Source: Tabrizicola soli (GTDB lineage: Bacteria; Pseudomonadota; Alphaproteobacteria; Rhodobacterales; Rhodobacteraceae). From it: a stretch of 64,000 nt of DNA. The notes beneath the pieces were generated by a model. That model had not been told where the DNA came from. It saw only the letters and a program-made list of their open reading frames with translations, and searched no databases. The DNA is taken from positions 62,001 to 126,000 of the forward strand of contig NZ_JAEACP010000003.1 of assembly GCF_015999335.1 (NCBI RefSeq). Direction: 5' to 3'. Below are positions 25,202-33,886 of this stretch, piece by piece. Both the position numbers and the translations under genes were made by a program. Position 1 is the first letter of the stretch. Each line of letters opens with the position of its first letter.

Positions 25202-25990
25202 CTAGTCGCCGAGATCGGCGAAGATGTTGGCCCCCTCGCCGAGGTCGACCTGGCCATCCTCGATCCGGCCCGAGTTGATGTCGCGCACCGTGACCTTGCC
25301 GTCGCCGTTGCCGACCACCACGATGTCGCAGATGTCGACGAACAGCCCGTTCTCGACCACGCCGGGGATCTGGTTCAGGACCAGCGCCAGCTGGCGCGGG
25401 TTGCCGATGCGCCTGAGGTCGAGGTCGAGGATGTAGTGCCCCTCGTCGGTGCGCAGCGGCTTGCCCTGGTCCAGCCGCAGCGCGACGTCGCGGTTGAGGA
25501 CGTCGAGGCTGTAGAGCGTCTCCTCGATCAGCGCCTTCGTCGTCTGCCAGCCGAAGGGGACCACCTCGACCGGCAGCGGGAAGGCGCCCAGCTGGGCGAC
25601 CGCCTTCGCGGCATCGGCGATGACGATCATCCGGTCCGAGGCGGTGGCGACGATCTTTTCCTGCAGAAGCGCCGCGCCGCCGCCCTTGATCAGGTTCAGG
25701 TTCGGGTCGAACTCGTCCGCGCCGTCGATGGTCAGGTCCAGCCAGCGCACCTCGTCGAGGCCCACCACGGTCAGCCCAAGCTCGCGCGCAAGGTCGGCCG
25801 TCCGCGACGAGGTGGCGACGCAGGTCAGCTTCAGCCCCTCGGCCTTCACCCGCTCGGCCAGGGCGCGCACCATGAAGGCGGCGGTCGATCCGGTGCCGAG
25901 GCCGAGCTTCATCCCGTCCTCGACGAAATCCACCGACCGGCGCGCGGCGGCGTATTTGGCACGGTCGATCGGCGAAAGCTCGGCGGTCAT
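25202..25990 (-). CDS. rpiA: Ribose-5-phosphate isomerase A
   Basis: 262-residue pentose-phosphate enzyme interconverting ribose 5-phosphate and ribulose 5-phosphate. Phosphate loop GLGTGSTAAFMV (about residue 30), DGADEFD (about 90) with the catalytic Asp, and KGGGAALLQEK (about 103) with Glu and Lys. The ATG at 25990 has a GGAG upstream and gives the family's usual start (a longer frame adds 12 unlikely residues). It sits between the EF-hand gene and gor, all on the same strand. Confidence 0.93.
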   Translation of the reverse strand: MTAELSPIDRAKYAAARRSVDFVEDGMKLGLGTGSTAAFMVRALAERVKAEGLKLTCVATSSRTADLARELGLTVVGLDEVRWLDLTIDGADEFDPNLNLIKGGGAALLQEKIVATASDRMIVIADAAKAVAQLGAFPLPVEVVPFGWQTTKALIEETLYSLDVLNRDVALRLDQGKPLRTDEGHYILDLDLRRIGNPRQLALVLNQIPGVVENGLFVDICDIVVVGNGDGKVTVRDINSGRIEDGQVDLGEGANIFADLGD

Positions 25991-26062
25991 GGCGGGACTC
26001 CGTTGGTTTTCCCCGGCATAACGCAAAGGTCCGGCAAGGGCGAGAGGGTTCTGCCCCGCCCC

Positions 26063-26608
26063 TCACGCCTCCTGGTCGAGCCGCGCGAGGGCGGCGCGCA
26101 CCTCCACGGCCGTAAGCGCGCCATCGCCGTCGCCGTCCAGCCGCAGGCTTGCGCGCAGGAGCGCCGCCTCGCCTTCGTCCAGTGCGGCCAGCGCGGCCGC
26201 CTGGCCCTCGGCCGCCATCTCGGCCCCGTCGAGAGTGCCGTCGCGGTTCAGGTCGGCCGCCGCGAACTGCCGCTCCATCCGCCCGCGCGCCCTTGCGCTG
26301 GCCGCGCGCTGCGACACGGAAAGCTCGGCCCGCAGGACGGTGCCGTCGCCATCGAGGTCCATCGCCCAAAGCCGCCGCAGCGCCGAGGCGCGGGCCGCAG
26401 CCCGTTCCAGCGCGATATGCTCCTCGATCCCCGCGGCGGTCAGGCCCGCAGGCCCGCCGAAGCCCGCCACCAGATCCACCAGCCGGGCGGCAAGACGCTC
26501 CGGGTTGCGCTCCATCGCCTCGGCCAGGGGATCCCCGCCGTCTTCCGCAAAGGCCCCCTGCGCCGCGAACAGCATCGCCAGCGCCAGTGCCGCCATGATC
26601 CGAACCAT
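26063..26608 (-). CDS. Exported EF-hand domain protein
   Basis: 181-residue protein with a signal peptide (IMAALALAMLFAAQGAFA, cleavage near residue 21) and three EF-hand loops: DLDGDGTVLRAEL (about 84), DLNRDGTLDGAEM (about 118) and DGDGDGALTAVEV (about 157). The loops have Asp/Asn at the Ca-ligand positions and Glu at position 12 and should bind calcium. A periplasmic calcium buffer or sensor is plausible; no partner is evident. It lies 72 bases upstream of rpiA. Confidence 0.82.
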   Translation of the reverse strand: MVRIMAALALAMLFAAQGAFAEDGGDPLAEAMERNPERLAARLVDLVAGFGGPAGLTAAGIEEHIALERAAARASALRRLWAMDLDGDGTVLRAELSVSQRAASARARGRMERQFAAADLNRDGTLDGAEMAAEGQAAALAALDEGEAALLRASLRLDGDGDGALTAVEVRAALARLDQEA

Positions 26609-26769
26609 GCCTGCCTCCCGATCTCGTGTCCCGGGCAGACTTGCGCATCAGGGTTGCGAAAAGGTTAATCCGCGCAATCGCACCATATCCGCCAAAGTGA
26701 GTCGCTTTTGACCCGACGATCCGGCATAGCTTGCCGCATCCTTGCCGCCTGACGAAGCCCAGGACCCCG

Positions 26770-27450
26770 ATGTATCTGCTGCATTACGCCCCGGACAATG
26801 CCTCGCTGATCGTCCGCCTCGTGCTGGACGGGGCCGGCATCCCCTATGCGACGGCGCTGGTGGACCGCACGAAGCGGCAGCAGGACAGCGCCGGCTATCG
26901 CGCGCTGAACCCCACCGGCCTGATCCCGGTGCTGGAGACGCCGCAGGGCCCGATTTCCGAGACCGGGGCGATCCTCTTGTGGCTGGCCGAGACCCACCAG
27001 CTGGCCCCGCCCCCCGGCCATCCCGACCGGCCCCTGTTCCTGAAATGGCTGTTCTTCCTGTCGAACACGGCCCATGCCGACCTGCGCCAGATCTTCTACC
27101 CGCATCAATACGCCCCGGCCGAGGCGCATCGCGGCCATCACGAGATCATCGCGGCGCGGATGCTGCGCCATTTCGCGCTGCTCGAGACGGCGGCGCTGCA
27201 GCATCCGCAGCTCTTTGCCGCCGCGACGCCGCTGGGGGTCTATACGATCGTGCTGGCCCGCTGGGCCGCGCTCTACCCGCCGCAGGGGCCGCGCTGGTTC
27301 GACGCCTCCGCCTTCCCGGCCCTGCAGGCGCTGGCCCGCGCGCAGGAGGCGCGGGTCGAGACCCCCGTCGTCGCCCGGGCCGAGGGGCTGGGCCCGCATC
27401 CCTTCACCCGGCCCGAACAGCCGAATCCGCCGGAAGGAAGCGTGTTGTGA
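26770..27450 (+). CDS. Glutathione S-transferase family protein, first of pair
   Basis: 226-residue GST with a thioredoxin-like N-terminus (YLLHYAPDNASLIVRLVLDG; conserved cis-Pro in NPTGLIPVLE, about 63) and the SETGAILLWLAE glutathione-binding segment. The C-terminal all-helical domain starts near residue 90. The start at 26770 gives MYLLHYAP; the catalytic Ser/Cys is likely in APDNAS. It overlaps the second GST by GTGA and the two proteins are clearly paralogous (WLFFLSN.A and LGPHPFT tails). Substrate unknown. Confidence 0.85.
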   Translation: MYLLHYAPDNASLIVRLVLDGAGIPYATALVDRTKRQQDSAGYRALNPTGLIPVLETPQGPISETGAILLWLAETHQLAPPPGHPDRPLFLKWLFFLSNTAHADLRQIFYPHQYAPAEAHRGHHEIIAARMLRHFALLETAALQHPQLFAAATPLGVYTIVLARWAALYPPQGPRWFDASAFPALQALARAQEARVETPVVARAEGLGPHPFTRPEQPNPPEGSVL

Positions 27451-28112
27451 CCCTGACCCTGCACCACGCGCCCGACTTCGCCTCGACGATCATCCGCTTC
27501 GCGCTGGAGGAGCTGGAACTGCCGCATACGCTGGCGCTGGCCGACATCGACGGCGGCGCGCTGGCCACGCCCGAATATCGCCAGGTGAACCCGGTCGGCC
27601 TGATCCCCGCGCTGGAAACCGACAGCGGCCCGATCTTCGAGACCGGCGCGATCCTTCTGTGGCTGGTGGACCAGACCGGCCGGCTTGGCCCCGGACCGAA
27701 GGAGCCGGACCGGGGGGCGTTCCTGTCCTGGCTCTTCTTCACCTCGAACGCGCTGCATCAGGCGGCGCTGGCGATGTTCTACCCGCACCGCCCGGCCGGA
27801 GAGGCGAATTCCGCCGCCGCGCAGGAGGTCGCGCAAGAGCAGATCACCGCCCGCCTCGGCCTGATCGAGACGATGATCGCCACGCAGGCCCCGCGCTGGC
27901 TGTCGCCAGACCACCCCGGCGTGCTGGGCTATTACATCGGCGTGCTGGTGCGCTGGCTGATCCTGCTGCCGCCCGCGCCGCATGGCATCGCCCTTGCCGA
28001 CTTCCCCCATCTGCAGGCGGTACTCGCCGCGCATGAGGCGCGCCCTGCCGCGCAGCGTGTCGCGGTCTCGGACCGTCTCGGCCCCCACCCCTTCACCAAG
28101 CCAGGTACCTGA
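27447..28112 (+). CDS. Glutathione S-transferase family protein, second of pair
   Basis: 221-residue paralogue of the preceding GST (TLHHAPDFASTIIRFALEEL, NPVGLIPALE, FETGAILLWLVD, GPHPFTKPGT). The start is GTG 27447, overlapping the previous stop as GTGA, with AGGAAG upstream. It ends in a TGATG overlap with the serine dehydratase gene. The pair is a tandem duplication with divergence mainly in the helical domain. Confidence 0.83.
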   Translation: MTLTLHHAPDFASTIIRFALEELELPHTLALADIDGGALATPEYRQVNPVGLIPALETDSGPIFETGAILLWLVDQTGRLGPGPKEPDRGAFLSWLFFTSNALHQAALAMFYPHRPAGEANSAAAQEVAQEQITARLGLIETMIATQAPRWLSPDHPGVLGYYIGVLVRWLILLPPAPHGIALADFPHLQAVLAAHEARPAAQRVAVSDRLGPHPFTKPGT

Positions 28113-29491
28113 TGTTCCTCTCCGTCTTCGACATGTTCAAGGTCGGCATCGGCCCGTCCTCCAGCCATACCATGGGCCCGATGGTCGCCGCCGCGCGCTT
28201 CCTCGACACGATGCGCGCCTCGCCCTTCCATTTCCACGGGCTGCGCGCCTCGCTGCACGGCTCGCTGGCCTTCACCGGGGTCGGCCATGCCACGGACCGG
28301 GCGACGATCCTGGGGCTGGCCGGCTTTCTGCCCGATACCTACGACGCCGAAAAGGCCGACGCCGCCTTTGCCCGCATCCGCGACACCAGGATGATCGAGG
28401 TGCCGGGGCTGCCGCCGCTGGCCTTCGACCCGGTGAAGGACCTGCATTTCGACTTCGGCCCCGCGCTGCCCGGCCATGCCAACGGCATGATCCTGAAGGC
28501 CACCGATGCCCAGGGCGACGTGATCCTGGAGGAGACCTATTACTCCATCGGCGGCGGCTTCGTCCTGACCGCGGCCGAACAGGCCGAGGCCGGGGGCGCC
28601 AAGGCCAAGGCCCGGGCGGACGTGCCCTATCCGTTCGAGACCGCCGCCGAGATGCTGGAGATGGCGCGGAAATCCGGCCTGACCATCGCCCAGATGAAGC
28701 GCGCGAACGAGTTGAAGTTCCGCTCCGCCGCCGAGCTCGACGCCGGGATCGCCCGCATCTGGCAGGTGATGAACGACTGCATCGACCGCGGCATGAAGGG
28801 CGAGGGCATCCTGCCCGGCGGCCTGAAGGTGCGCCGCCGCGCCAAGGGCATCCACGATGCGCTGATGGCCGAGCGCGGGTTGAACCTGACGCCCCCGCAT
28901 ACGATCAACGACTGGATGTCGCTTTACGCCATGGCGGTGAACGAGGAGAACGCCGCCGGCGGCCAGGTCGTCACCGCGCCCACCAATGGTGCTGCGGGCG
29001 TGGTGCCCTCGGTGATCCGCTACTGGCTCGACCATGTGCCGGGGGCGAGTGTGGCGAAGGTCGGCGACTTCCTCCTGACCGCCTCGGCGATCGGCGGGCT
29101 CTGCAAGCACAACGCCTCGATCTCGGGCGCGGAAAGCGGCTGCCAGGCCGAGGTCGGCAGCGCCGCCGCCATGGCCGCCGCCGGTCTTTGCGCCGTGCTG
29201 GGCGGCACGCCGGAACAGGTGGAAAACGCCGCCGAAATCGCGCTGGAGCATCACCTCGGCATGACCTGCGACCCGGTGAAGGGCCTGGTGCAGGTGCCCT
29301 GCATCGAAAGGAACGGCCTCGGCTCGATCAAGGCGGTCTCGGCCGCGAGCCTCTCGCTGCGCGGCGACGGCCAGCACCTCGTCTCGCTCGACGTCTGCAT
29401 CGAGACCATGCGCCAGACCGGCCTCGACATGAACGAGAAATACAAGGAAACCTCGCTCGGGGGGCTCGCCGTCAACGTCCCGAACTGCTGA
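28112..29491 (+). CDS. sdaA: L-serine ammonia-lyase, iron-sulfur dependent
   Basis: 459-residue single-chain L-serine dehydratase converting L-serine to pyruvate and ammonia. The beta-domain start [19 protein letters not shown] (residues about 10-28) and the alpha-domain Fe-S ligands Cys344 ([11 protein letters not shown]), Cys386 (MTCDPVKG) and Cys397 (QVPCIERN) are present. ATG overlaps the GST stop by one base (TGATG), so the enzyme is translationally coupled to the two GSTs. Confidence 0.92.
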   Translation: MFLSVFDMFKVGIGPSSSHTMGPMVAAARFLDTMRASPFHFHGLRASLHGSLAFTGVGHATDRATILGLAGFLPDTYDAEKADAAFARIRDTRMIEVPGLPPLAFDPVKDLHFDFGPALPGHANGMILKATDAQGDVILEETYYSIGGGFVLTAAEQAEAGGAKAKARADVPYPFETAAEMLEMARKSGLTIAQMKRANELKFRSAAELDAGIARIWQVMNDCIDRGMKGEGILPGGLKVRRRAKGIHDALMAERGLNLTPPHTINDWMSLYAMAVNEENAAGGQVVTAPTNGAAGVVPSVIRYWLDHVPGASVAKVGDFLLTASAIGGLCKHNASISGAESGCQAEVGSAAAMAAAGLCAVLGGTPEQVENAAEIALEHHLGMTCDPVKGLVQVPCIERNGLGSIKAVSAASLSLRGDGQHLVSLDVCIETMRQTGLDMNEKYKETSLGGLAVNVPNC

Positions 29492-29510
29492 GACGCGGCC
29501 CCCGGACGCA

Positions 29511-29601
29511 GCCTGCCTCCGGCGGGAGTATTTCCGCCAAGAGGAAGCCGACTTCCTCTTGGTCAAATACTCTCGGGGGGTTCGGGGGGCGAAGCGCCCC
29601 C
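29511..29601. repeat. Rhodobacterales-type intergenic repeat with two hairpins
   Basis: GCCTGCCTCCGGCGGGAGTA leads into an imperfect 22-base stem (29526-29547 with 29552-29574, 4-base loop CCGA) containing GCCAAGAGGAAG, then a perfect hairpin GGGGGCG-AAG-CGCCCCC (29585-29601). The first part is shared with 778-833 and, in reverse and diverged, with 37001-37036. It sits in the 252-base gap after sdaA and probably terminates it. A further AT-poor hairpin (TTTCGCGCG/CGCGCGAA) follows near 29612-29634. Confidence 0.6.
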
Positions 29602-29743
29602 GACACCGAGCTTTCGCGCGTTCTTCACGCGCGAAGGCGAGACCAAAGACTTGCGCGGAACGCGCTCCGCATGAAAACCGCCGCCACGCCCGCGATGTCG
29701 CTTTCAGGCTGGCAGGCCCCGGTTTCGCAGGCTAGTCAAGGGC

Positions 29744-30691
29744 ATGGCCAGGGACACCACACTCCAGGGCATCGTCCTGATGCTCCTTTTCTGCATGATC
29801 GCGCCGCTTCTGGACGTGGCGTCGAAACTGGCGGCCGAGAACGGCATGCCGGTGGGCCAGATCACCACCGCGCGCTTTCTGGTGCAGGGCGCGCTGATGC
29901 TGCCCGTGGTCCTGGCCATGGGCCTCAGCCTGCGGCTCACGCCGCGCGCCTTCGTCTACAGCCTCTTGCGCGCCTTCTTCCTGATCGTCTCGACCTATTC
30001 CTTCGTCTCCGGCATCCAGGTCATGCCGATCGCCGATGCGCTCGCCATCGCCTTTGTCGAGCCCTTCATCCTCTTGATCCTGGGCAGCCTGATCTTCGGC
30101 GACCATGTCGGCCCGCGCCGGATCCTGGCCTGCGCGGTCGGCTTCGGCGGCGCGCTCCTGGTGATCCAGCCCTCGATCCAGGTCTTCGGCCTGGTGGCGC
30201 TCTGGCCCCTTGGCACCGCCTTCTGCTTTGCCTTCTACATGCTGGTCACGCGGGCGGTCTCGGCCTGGATGCATCCGGTGGCGATGCAGTTCCACACCTC
30301 CTGGACCGGGCTCCTGCTCTGCCTGCCGGTGATGGTCGCCTTCGACGGCTCGGGCATCGGCCCGCTGGATCCGCTCTGGCCCGAGGGCTGGAACTGGCTC
30401 TGGCTCTTCGGGGTCGGCTTCTGGGCGGCGGTCAGCCACATGAGCATGACCTATGCGCTGAAATACGCACCCTCGGCCACGCTGGCGCCGCTGCATTATT
30501 CGGAGATCGTGGTGGCGGTGATCCTGGGCTACCTGATCTTCGACGACTTCCCCGATGCGGTGACCTGGACCGGAATCGCGATCATCGTCGCCTCGGGCCT
30601 CTACATCATCCACCGCGAGCGGCTGTCGGCGCGCGACAAGGCGGCCACGGCGGCCTCGGCGGCTACGGCGGCGTTGACCGAAGCGCCCTGA
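29744..30691 (+). CDS. DMT family (EamA) transporter
   Basis: 315-residue drug/metabolite transporter with ten predicted membrane helices in two EamA repeats (the first from LQGIVLMLLFCMIAPLLDVA, the second from LVALWPLGTAFCFAFYMLVT). The PLHYSEIVVAVILGYLIFDD segment near the end is characteristic. Its C-terminus (KAATAASAATAALTEAP) is low-complexity and overlaps the convergent thiamine pyrophosphokinase gene by 29 bases. Substrate unknown. Confidence 0.87.
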   Translation: MARDTTLQGIVLMLLFCMIAPLLDVASKLAAENGMPVGQITTARFLVQGALMLPVVLAMGLSLRLTPRAFVYSLLRAFFLIVSTYSFVSGIQVMPIADALAIAFVEPFILLILGSLIFGDHVGPRRILACAVGFGGALLVIQPSIQVFGLVALWPLGTAFCFAFYMLVTRAVSAWMHPVAMQFHTSWTGLLLCLPVMVAFDGSGIGPLDPLWPEGWNWLWLFGVGFWAAVSHMSMTYALKYAPSATLAPLHYSEIVVAVILGYLIFDDFPDAVTWTGIAIIVASGLYIIHRERLSARDKAATAASAATAALTEAP

Positions 30692-31334
30692 TCGCCGCGT
30701 CCAGCCGTCGGCGGGGCAGGATCACCAGCATCCCCGGCGCGTCGAACTCCAGCGCCACCCGCCGCGCCACCACCCGGTTCGAGGTGCCGATCATCCCGTG
30801 CGGCGCCAGCTCCAGCCCCTCGATCGGCCATTCCAGCCCCCGGCTGCGCCCCGTCACCCGCGCCATCGGAAACAGCGACAAGGGCTCTCCGGGCCCAAGC
30901 TCCAGCTCCAGCCGCGCCGGGGCGGCGAAGGCCAGGTCCCTCGGCCCGATCAGGATGCAGGCCCGCTCGGCCCGCGTGACCAGCGTGTTCATCGCCGCAA
31001 GGCCGTGGTCCAGCCGCGCCCCGGCAAAGCCCAGCGCCAGCACGAAGGGCGCCTCGACCGAGCGCAGCGCCTTGTCGAAATCGGTGGTCGCCTGTTCGGC
31101 CAGATGATGCTGGCGCGCCGGGGGAATCGCCGCCCGCGCCGCCGCCGAGAGCGAATCGAAATCGCCGATCACCGCCTCGGGCATGGTGCCCAGGCGCAGG
31201 AGCCGGTCGGCCCCGCTGTCCGCCGCCACCGCCACCGGCGCGCGCGCCAGGCACAGCGCCAGGTCCCGCGCCCCGAAAGGCCCGCCCCCCGCGAGCGTCA
31301 CCCCCGCTGAAGTCTGGACAATCGGCGGCTTCAT
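30663..31334 (-). CDS. Thiamine diphosphokinase (ThiN/TPK)
   Basis: 223-residue thiamine pyrophosphokinase transferring pyrophosphate from ATP to thiamine. ADSGADRLLRLG (residues about 38-49), VIGDFDSLS (about 55-63) and the TTDFDKAL (about 83-90) Asp-rich metal/ATP motifs, plus GARLDHGLAAMNTL (about 104), define the family. ATG 31334 (MKPPIVQTSAGV) is the first start compatible with the fold. It converges on the DMT transporter with a 29-base 3' overlap. No TPP riboswitch is seen upstream. Confidence 0.88.
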   Translation of the reverse strand: MKPPIVQTSAGVTLAGGGPFGARDLALCLARAPVAVAADSGADRLLRLGTMPEAVIGDFDSLSAAARAAIPPARQHHLAEQATTDFDKALRSVEAPFVLALGFAGARLDHGLAAMNTLVTRAERACILIGPRDLAFAAPARLELELGPGEPLSLFPMARVTGRSRGLEWPIEGLELAPHGMIGTSNRVVARRVALEFDAPGMLVILPRRRLDAAIRALRSTPP

Positions 31335-31471
31335 GTAGGACTGTCTCCAAATAAGGCAGGATTCTCTGGCCCCGGCCACAATCAATCCATCAAATTACCC
31401 ATGTCTGTCCATGGATTAGGACAGCCGATCTGCAAGATAGGCTGCGGTAGAATGTGAAAGGCGGTCCGGTC

Positions 31472-33367
31472 ATGGCCAGTGAGAGCAAGATCCTGACGGT
31501 GTCCTACGGCACCTTCAGCTGCACGCTGGAGGGGTTCGACGACCCGTTCAACACCATGAAAGCCATCGCTGAATATTTTCGCGACCTGGCGGCCGAGGAC
31601 CGCTATTTCGGGGCCGAGCCGCCGCAGCCCGATGCGGCCATGCTGCACCGCATCGCCGAGCGTGAGGTCGGCCGCCTCGCCGACAGCCGCGTACGCGAGA
31701 ATGCCGTGGCCCTCCACCCGACGGAGGAGGCCGGTCCGATCCGCCGCGTCACCACCCGGCCGCGGCCGGCCGGCGATCCGGGCGAAGCGGCCGGGCGGGC
31801 GCACGCCAACCCGGAGATCGCTCCCGGCTTGCAGGATCTGATCCCCTCGGGCGTCGCCAGCAAGCTCGCGCGTATCCGTCAGTCGGCGAACCCCTCGGCC
31901 CTGACCCCCGAGGCCTTCGCGCCGGTGGTCGAACCCCCTGCGCCCCCCCTGGCCCCGGAACCCCCCGTGGCGGAAGCCCCGGCTGTCGCCCTCCTCGACG
32001 AAGGCCTCCCCCAGCCTGCGCCGGGCGCGACCGGGACTCCGGCTGTTGCCCTCCAGGCCGAACCCCTTTCCGCCGACCTGGTGGCCGGGCCCGAGCCGGT
32101 GATCGACGCCGCCCCGGTCGCCGAAGAGACCGTCGAGACGGTGGAGAGCCCTGTCGAGGATCGGCCAGAGCGCAGCGAGGAACCCACGCCGCTTCCCGCC
32201 GAAGCCGCCGACATCCTGCCCGAGGCCATGCCGGACGCGCCGCTGTCGCTGACCGATGCGCTGCTTCAGGACCCCCTGCCCGAGGCCGGCCCGTCCGAGG
32301 GATCCTCCGCCGACCTGTCGCCCGCCCCGGTGGACGCTGCCCCGCAGGACGCTGCCCCGGTGGACGCTGCATCGGCCGAAGCCGCAGAGGCCTCCGACTC
32401 CGCGCCGAAAAGCCGGAGCAAGCGGGTCAATTCGCGTGTCGTCCGCCTTCATCCGGCCGAAGATGCCGCGGCCCGCGACCCGAACGCGATCCGTCCCCGG
32501 GATCGTGGCGACGCGGATTTCGCCCGCCTCCTGCGCCAGGCCGACGACGTCATGTCGGATTCCGAGAATCGCCGCCGGCTGGAGTCCATCGCCCATCTGA
32601 AGGCCGCCGTCGCCGCGACCGAGGCCGACCGCGCCGCGGGGGCCGATCCGAAGCCCTCGGCCGAGGCCCGGCAGAACCCCTATCGCGACGATCTGGCCCA
32701 GAACGAGCCGGACGCCCCGCCGAAGCCCGAACCGCAGGTCAAGCCGCGCCGCAAGACGGTCTCGGTCCGCGCGCAGGACCCGCGCCCCGGCACGATCCGG
32801 CCGGGCATGATCAGCCCGCCGCCGCTGGTCCTGGTGTCCGAGCAGCGGATCGACCGTATCCAGCCGCCCGCCCCCACCCCCGCGGCACCCGCCGCTGCCG
32901 CCCCCGCCGCCCAACCCAAGGTCGGCCTGCGCAGCGGCCGCCTGACCGGCGCGATCGGCGCGGGCGCTGCGGCGGTGACCACGCTGCCGGCAAAGAAACT
33001 GGTGCTGGAACAGCGTTCGGGCCCGGCCGATGCGGAGGAGGAGGACGATCTCGCCGACGACCTGAGCGATGCGGACGCCGCCGGCCTGTTGCGCTTTGCC
33101 GAGCAGGTGGGCGTCAAGTCGATGGTCGACATGCTGGAAGCGGCCGCCGCCTATGCCACCTGCGTCGAGAACCGCAGCCAGTTCACCCGGCCGCAGCTGA
33201 TGCGCCGCCTGCTGGCCAGCGCGGGCGGCACGAAGATCAGCCGCGAGGAAGGCTTGCGCAGCTTCGGCACGCTCCTGCGCACCGGGCGGATCGAGAAGGT
33301 CGGCCGCGGCCATTATGTCCTGGCCGAGCACTCGCCCTATCTCGCCGAGGCCCGCCGCATGGCCTGA
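31472..33367 (+). CDS. Large Pro/Ala-rich conserved hypothetical protein
   Basis: 631-residue protein with three parts. Residues 1-60 are a conserved start (KILTVSYGTFSCTLEGFDD, then MKAIAEYFRDLAAEDRYFG). About 60-530 are a low-complexity Pro/Ala/Glu linker likely disordered, with short basic segments and a three-fold 15-bp DNA repeat. The last 95 residues (LRFAEQVGVKSMVDMLEAAA to RTGRIEKVGRGHYVLAEHSP) look like a winged-helix-type domain. No signal peptide or membrane segment. A similar N-terminus is conserved in Rhodobacterales, sometimes labelled chemotaxis-related without support that I can see. A cytoplasmic scaffold or regulator is conceivable. Confidence 0.75.
   Translation: MASESKILTVSYGTFSCTLEGFDDPFNTMKAIAEYFRDLAAEDRYFGAEPPQPDAAMLHRIAEREVGRLADSRVRENAVALHPTEEAGPIRRVTTRPRPAGDPGEAAGRAHANPEIAPGLQDLIPSGVASKLARIRQSANPSALTPEAFAPVVEPPAPPLAPEPPVAEAPAVALLDEGLPQPAPGATGTPAVALQAEPLSADLVAGPEPVIDAAPVAEETVETVESPVEDRPERSEEPTPLPAEAADILPEAMPDAPLSLTDALLQDPLPEAGPSEGSSADLSPAPVDAAPQDAAPVDAASAEAAEASDSAPKSRSKRVNSRVVRLHPAEDAAARDPNAIRPRDRGDADFARLLRQADDVMSDSENRRRLESIAHLKAAVAATEADRAAGADPKPSAEARQNPYRDDLAQNEPDAPPKPEPQVKPRRKTVSVRAQDPRPGTIRPGMISPPPLVLVSEQRIDRIQPPAPTPAAPAAAAPAAQPKVGLRSGRLTGAIGAGAAAVTTLPAKKLVLEQRSGPADAEEEDDLADDLSDADAAGLLRFAEQVGVKSMVDMLEAAAAYATCVENRSQFTRPQLMRRLLASAGGTKISREEGLRSFGTLLRTGRIEKVGRGHYVLAEHSPYLAEARRMA
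32329..32373 (+). repeat. Three tandem 15-bp units in the Pro/Ala-rich gene
   Basis: GGTGGACGCTGCCCC (32329-32343), GCAGGACGCTGCCCC (32344-32358) and GGTGGACGCTGCATC (32359-32373) encode repeated V/Q-D-A-A-P type pentapeptides. Such in-frame units allow length variation by slippage. Confidence 0.7.
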
Positions 33368-33392
33368 GGCCCGGCCGGGCCCCACCGTCCCA

Positions 33393-33545
33393 GGGATCGG
33401 GCTGGCCGATGCTACGGAAGGAAGGGCCTACAAGAAGCCGAGGCCCGACATCGGGTCGCCAGTTCTGCCAGCACATGGATCGCTTCATCCAGCCGACCGG
33501 GATCACCGCCGGCCCTCTTGGGCAGGCCAGCACCCGCACACCTTG
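33393..33545 (-). pseudogene. Decayed duplicate of the neighbouring DUF2842 gene
   Basis: 33393-33474 aligns with 33622-33714 inside the intact DUF2842 gene: GGGATCGGGCTGGCCGATG is identical (19 of 19), followed by ACGGAAG, GCCGAG, CCCGACAT and CGCCAGTT with a 12-base and other small gaps. Similarity continues weakly to about 33545 (CCGACC, TCACCGCCG, GGGCAGGCC). Frameshifts and stops leave no usable reading frame. It is on the same strand as the intact copy, consistent with an old tandem duplication. Confidence 0.6.
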
Positions 33546-33594
33546 AATCCCGGGATCGAGCTGGTCGCCCTGTCTCGCCAAGATCCGGCCGGCC

Positions 33595-33828
33595 TCAATC
33601 CTCCCGCTGCGCCGGGGCGTCGGGATCGGGCTGGCCGATGCCACGGAAGATGAAGCGGAAGGGCAAGGCCCAGAGGAAGCCGAGCCCGACATAGATCGCC
33701 AGTTCCACCAGCACCGAGGGCCGCTCGATCAGCCCGACCAGCGTCACCGCCGCCACGACATAGGCGGGCAGGCCGATCAGCAGGATCACCAGCGCCCAGC
33801 GCCTGCGCGCCTTATAGCTCAACGCCAT
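33595..33828 (-). CDS. DUF2842 family membrane protein
   Basis: 77-residue alphaproteobacterial protein starting MALSYKARRRWALV with two membrane segments (WALVILLIGLPAYVVAAVTL and VELAIYVGLGFLWALPF) and a polar tail (FRGIGQPDPDAPAQRED). Family membership rests on the conserved MALSYKARRRWALVILL and LWALPFRFIFRGIGQ. No function is known. A degenerate copy lies immediately downstream. Confidence 0.83.
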   Translation of the reverse strand: MALSYKARRRWALVILLIGLPAYVVAAVTLVGLIERPSVLVELAIYVGLGFLWALPFRFIFRGIGQPDPDAPAQRED

Positions 33829-33886
33829 TCCGGCCCCCCGTTCCCAGCCGCCGCGGAGAGCCCGCGAAGCAGCGTGATGCGCACCA

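Noticed and set aside
22577-26668. Very long plus-strand open frame (about 1360 codons) opposite hflK, gor and rpiA
   Set aside because: It is antisense to well-recognised genes, rich in His/Gly/Arg/Ala/Val with no domain, and is an artefact of GC-rich codon bias. The same applies to the plus-strand frame over 27982-31107.
30663-31471. Possible TPP riboswitch upstream of thiamine diphosphokinase
   Set aside because: No CUGAGA/GGGA thi-box-like segment was found in the leader region 31335-31471.
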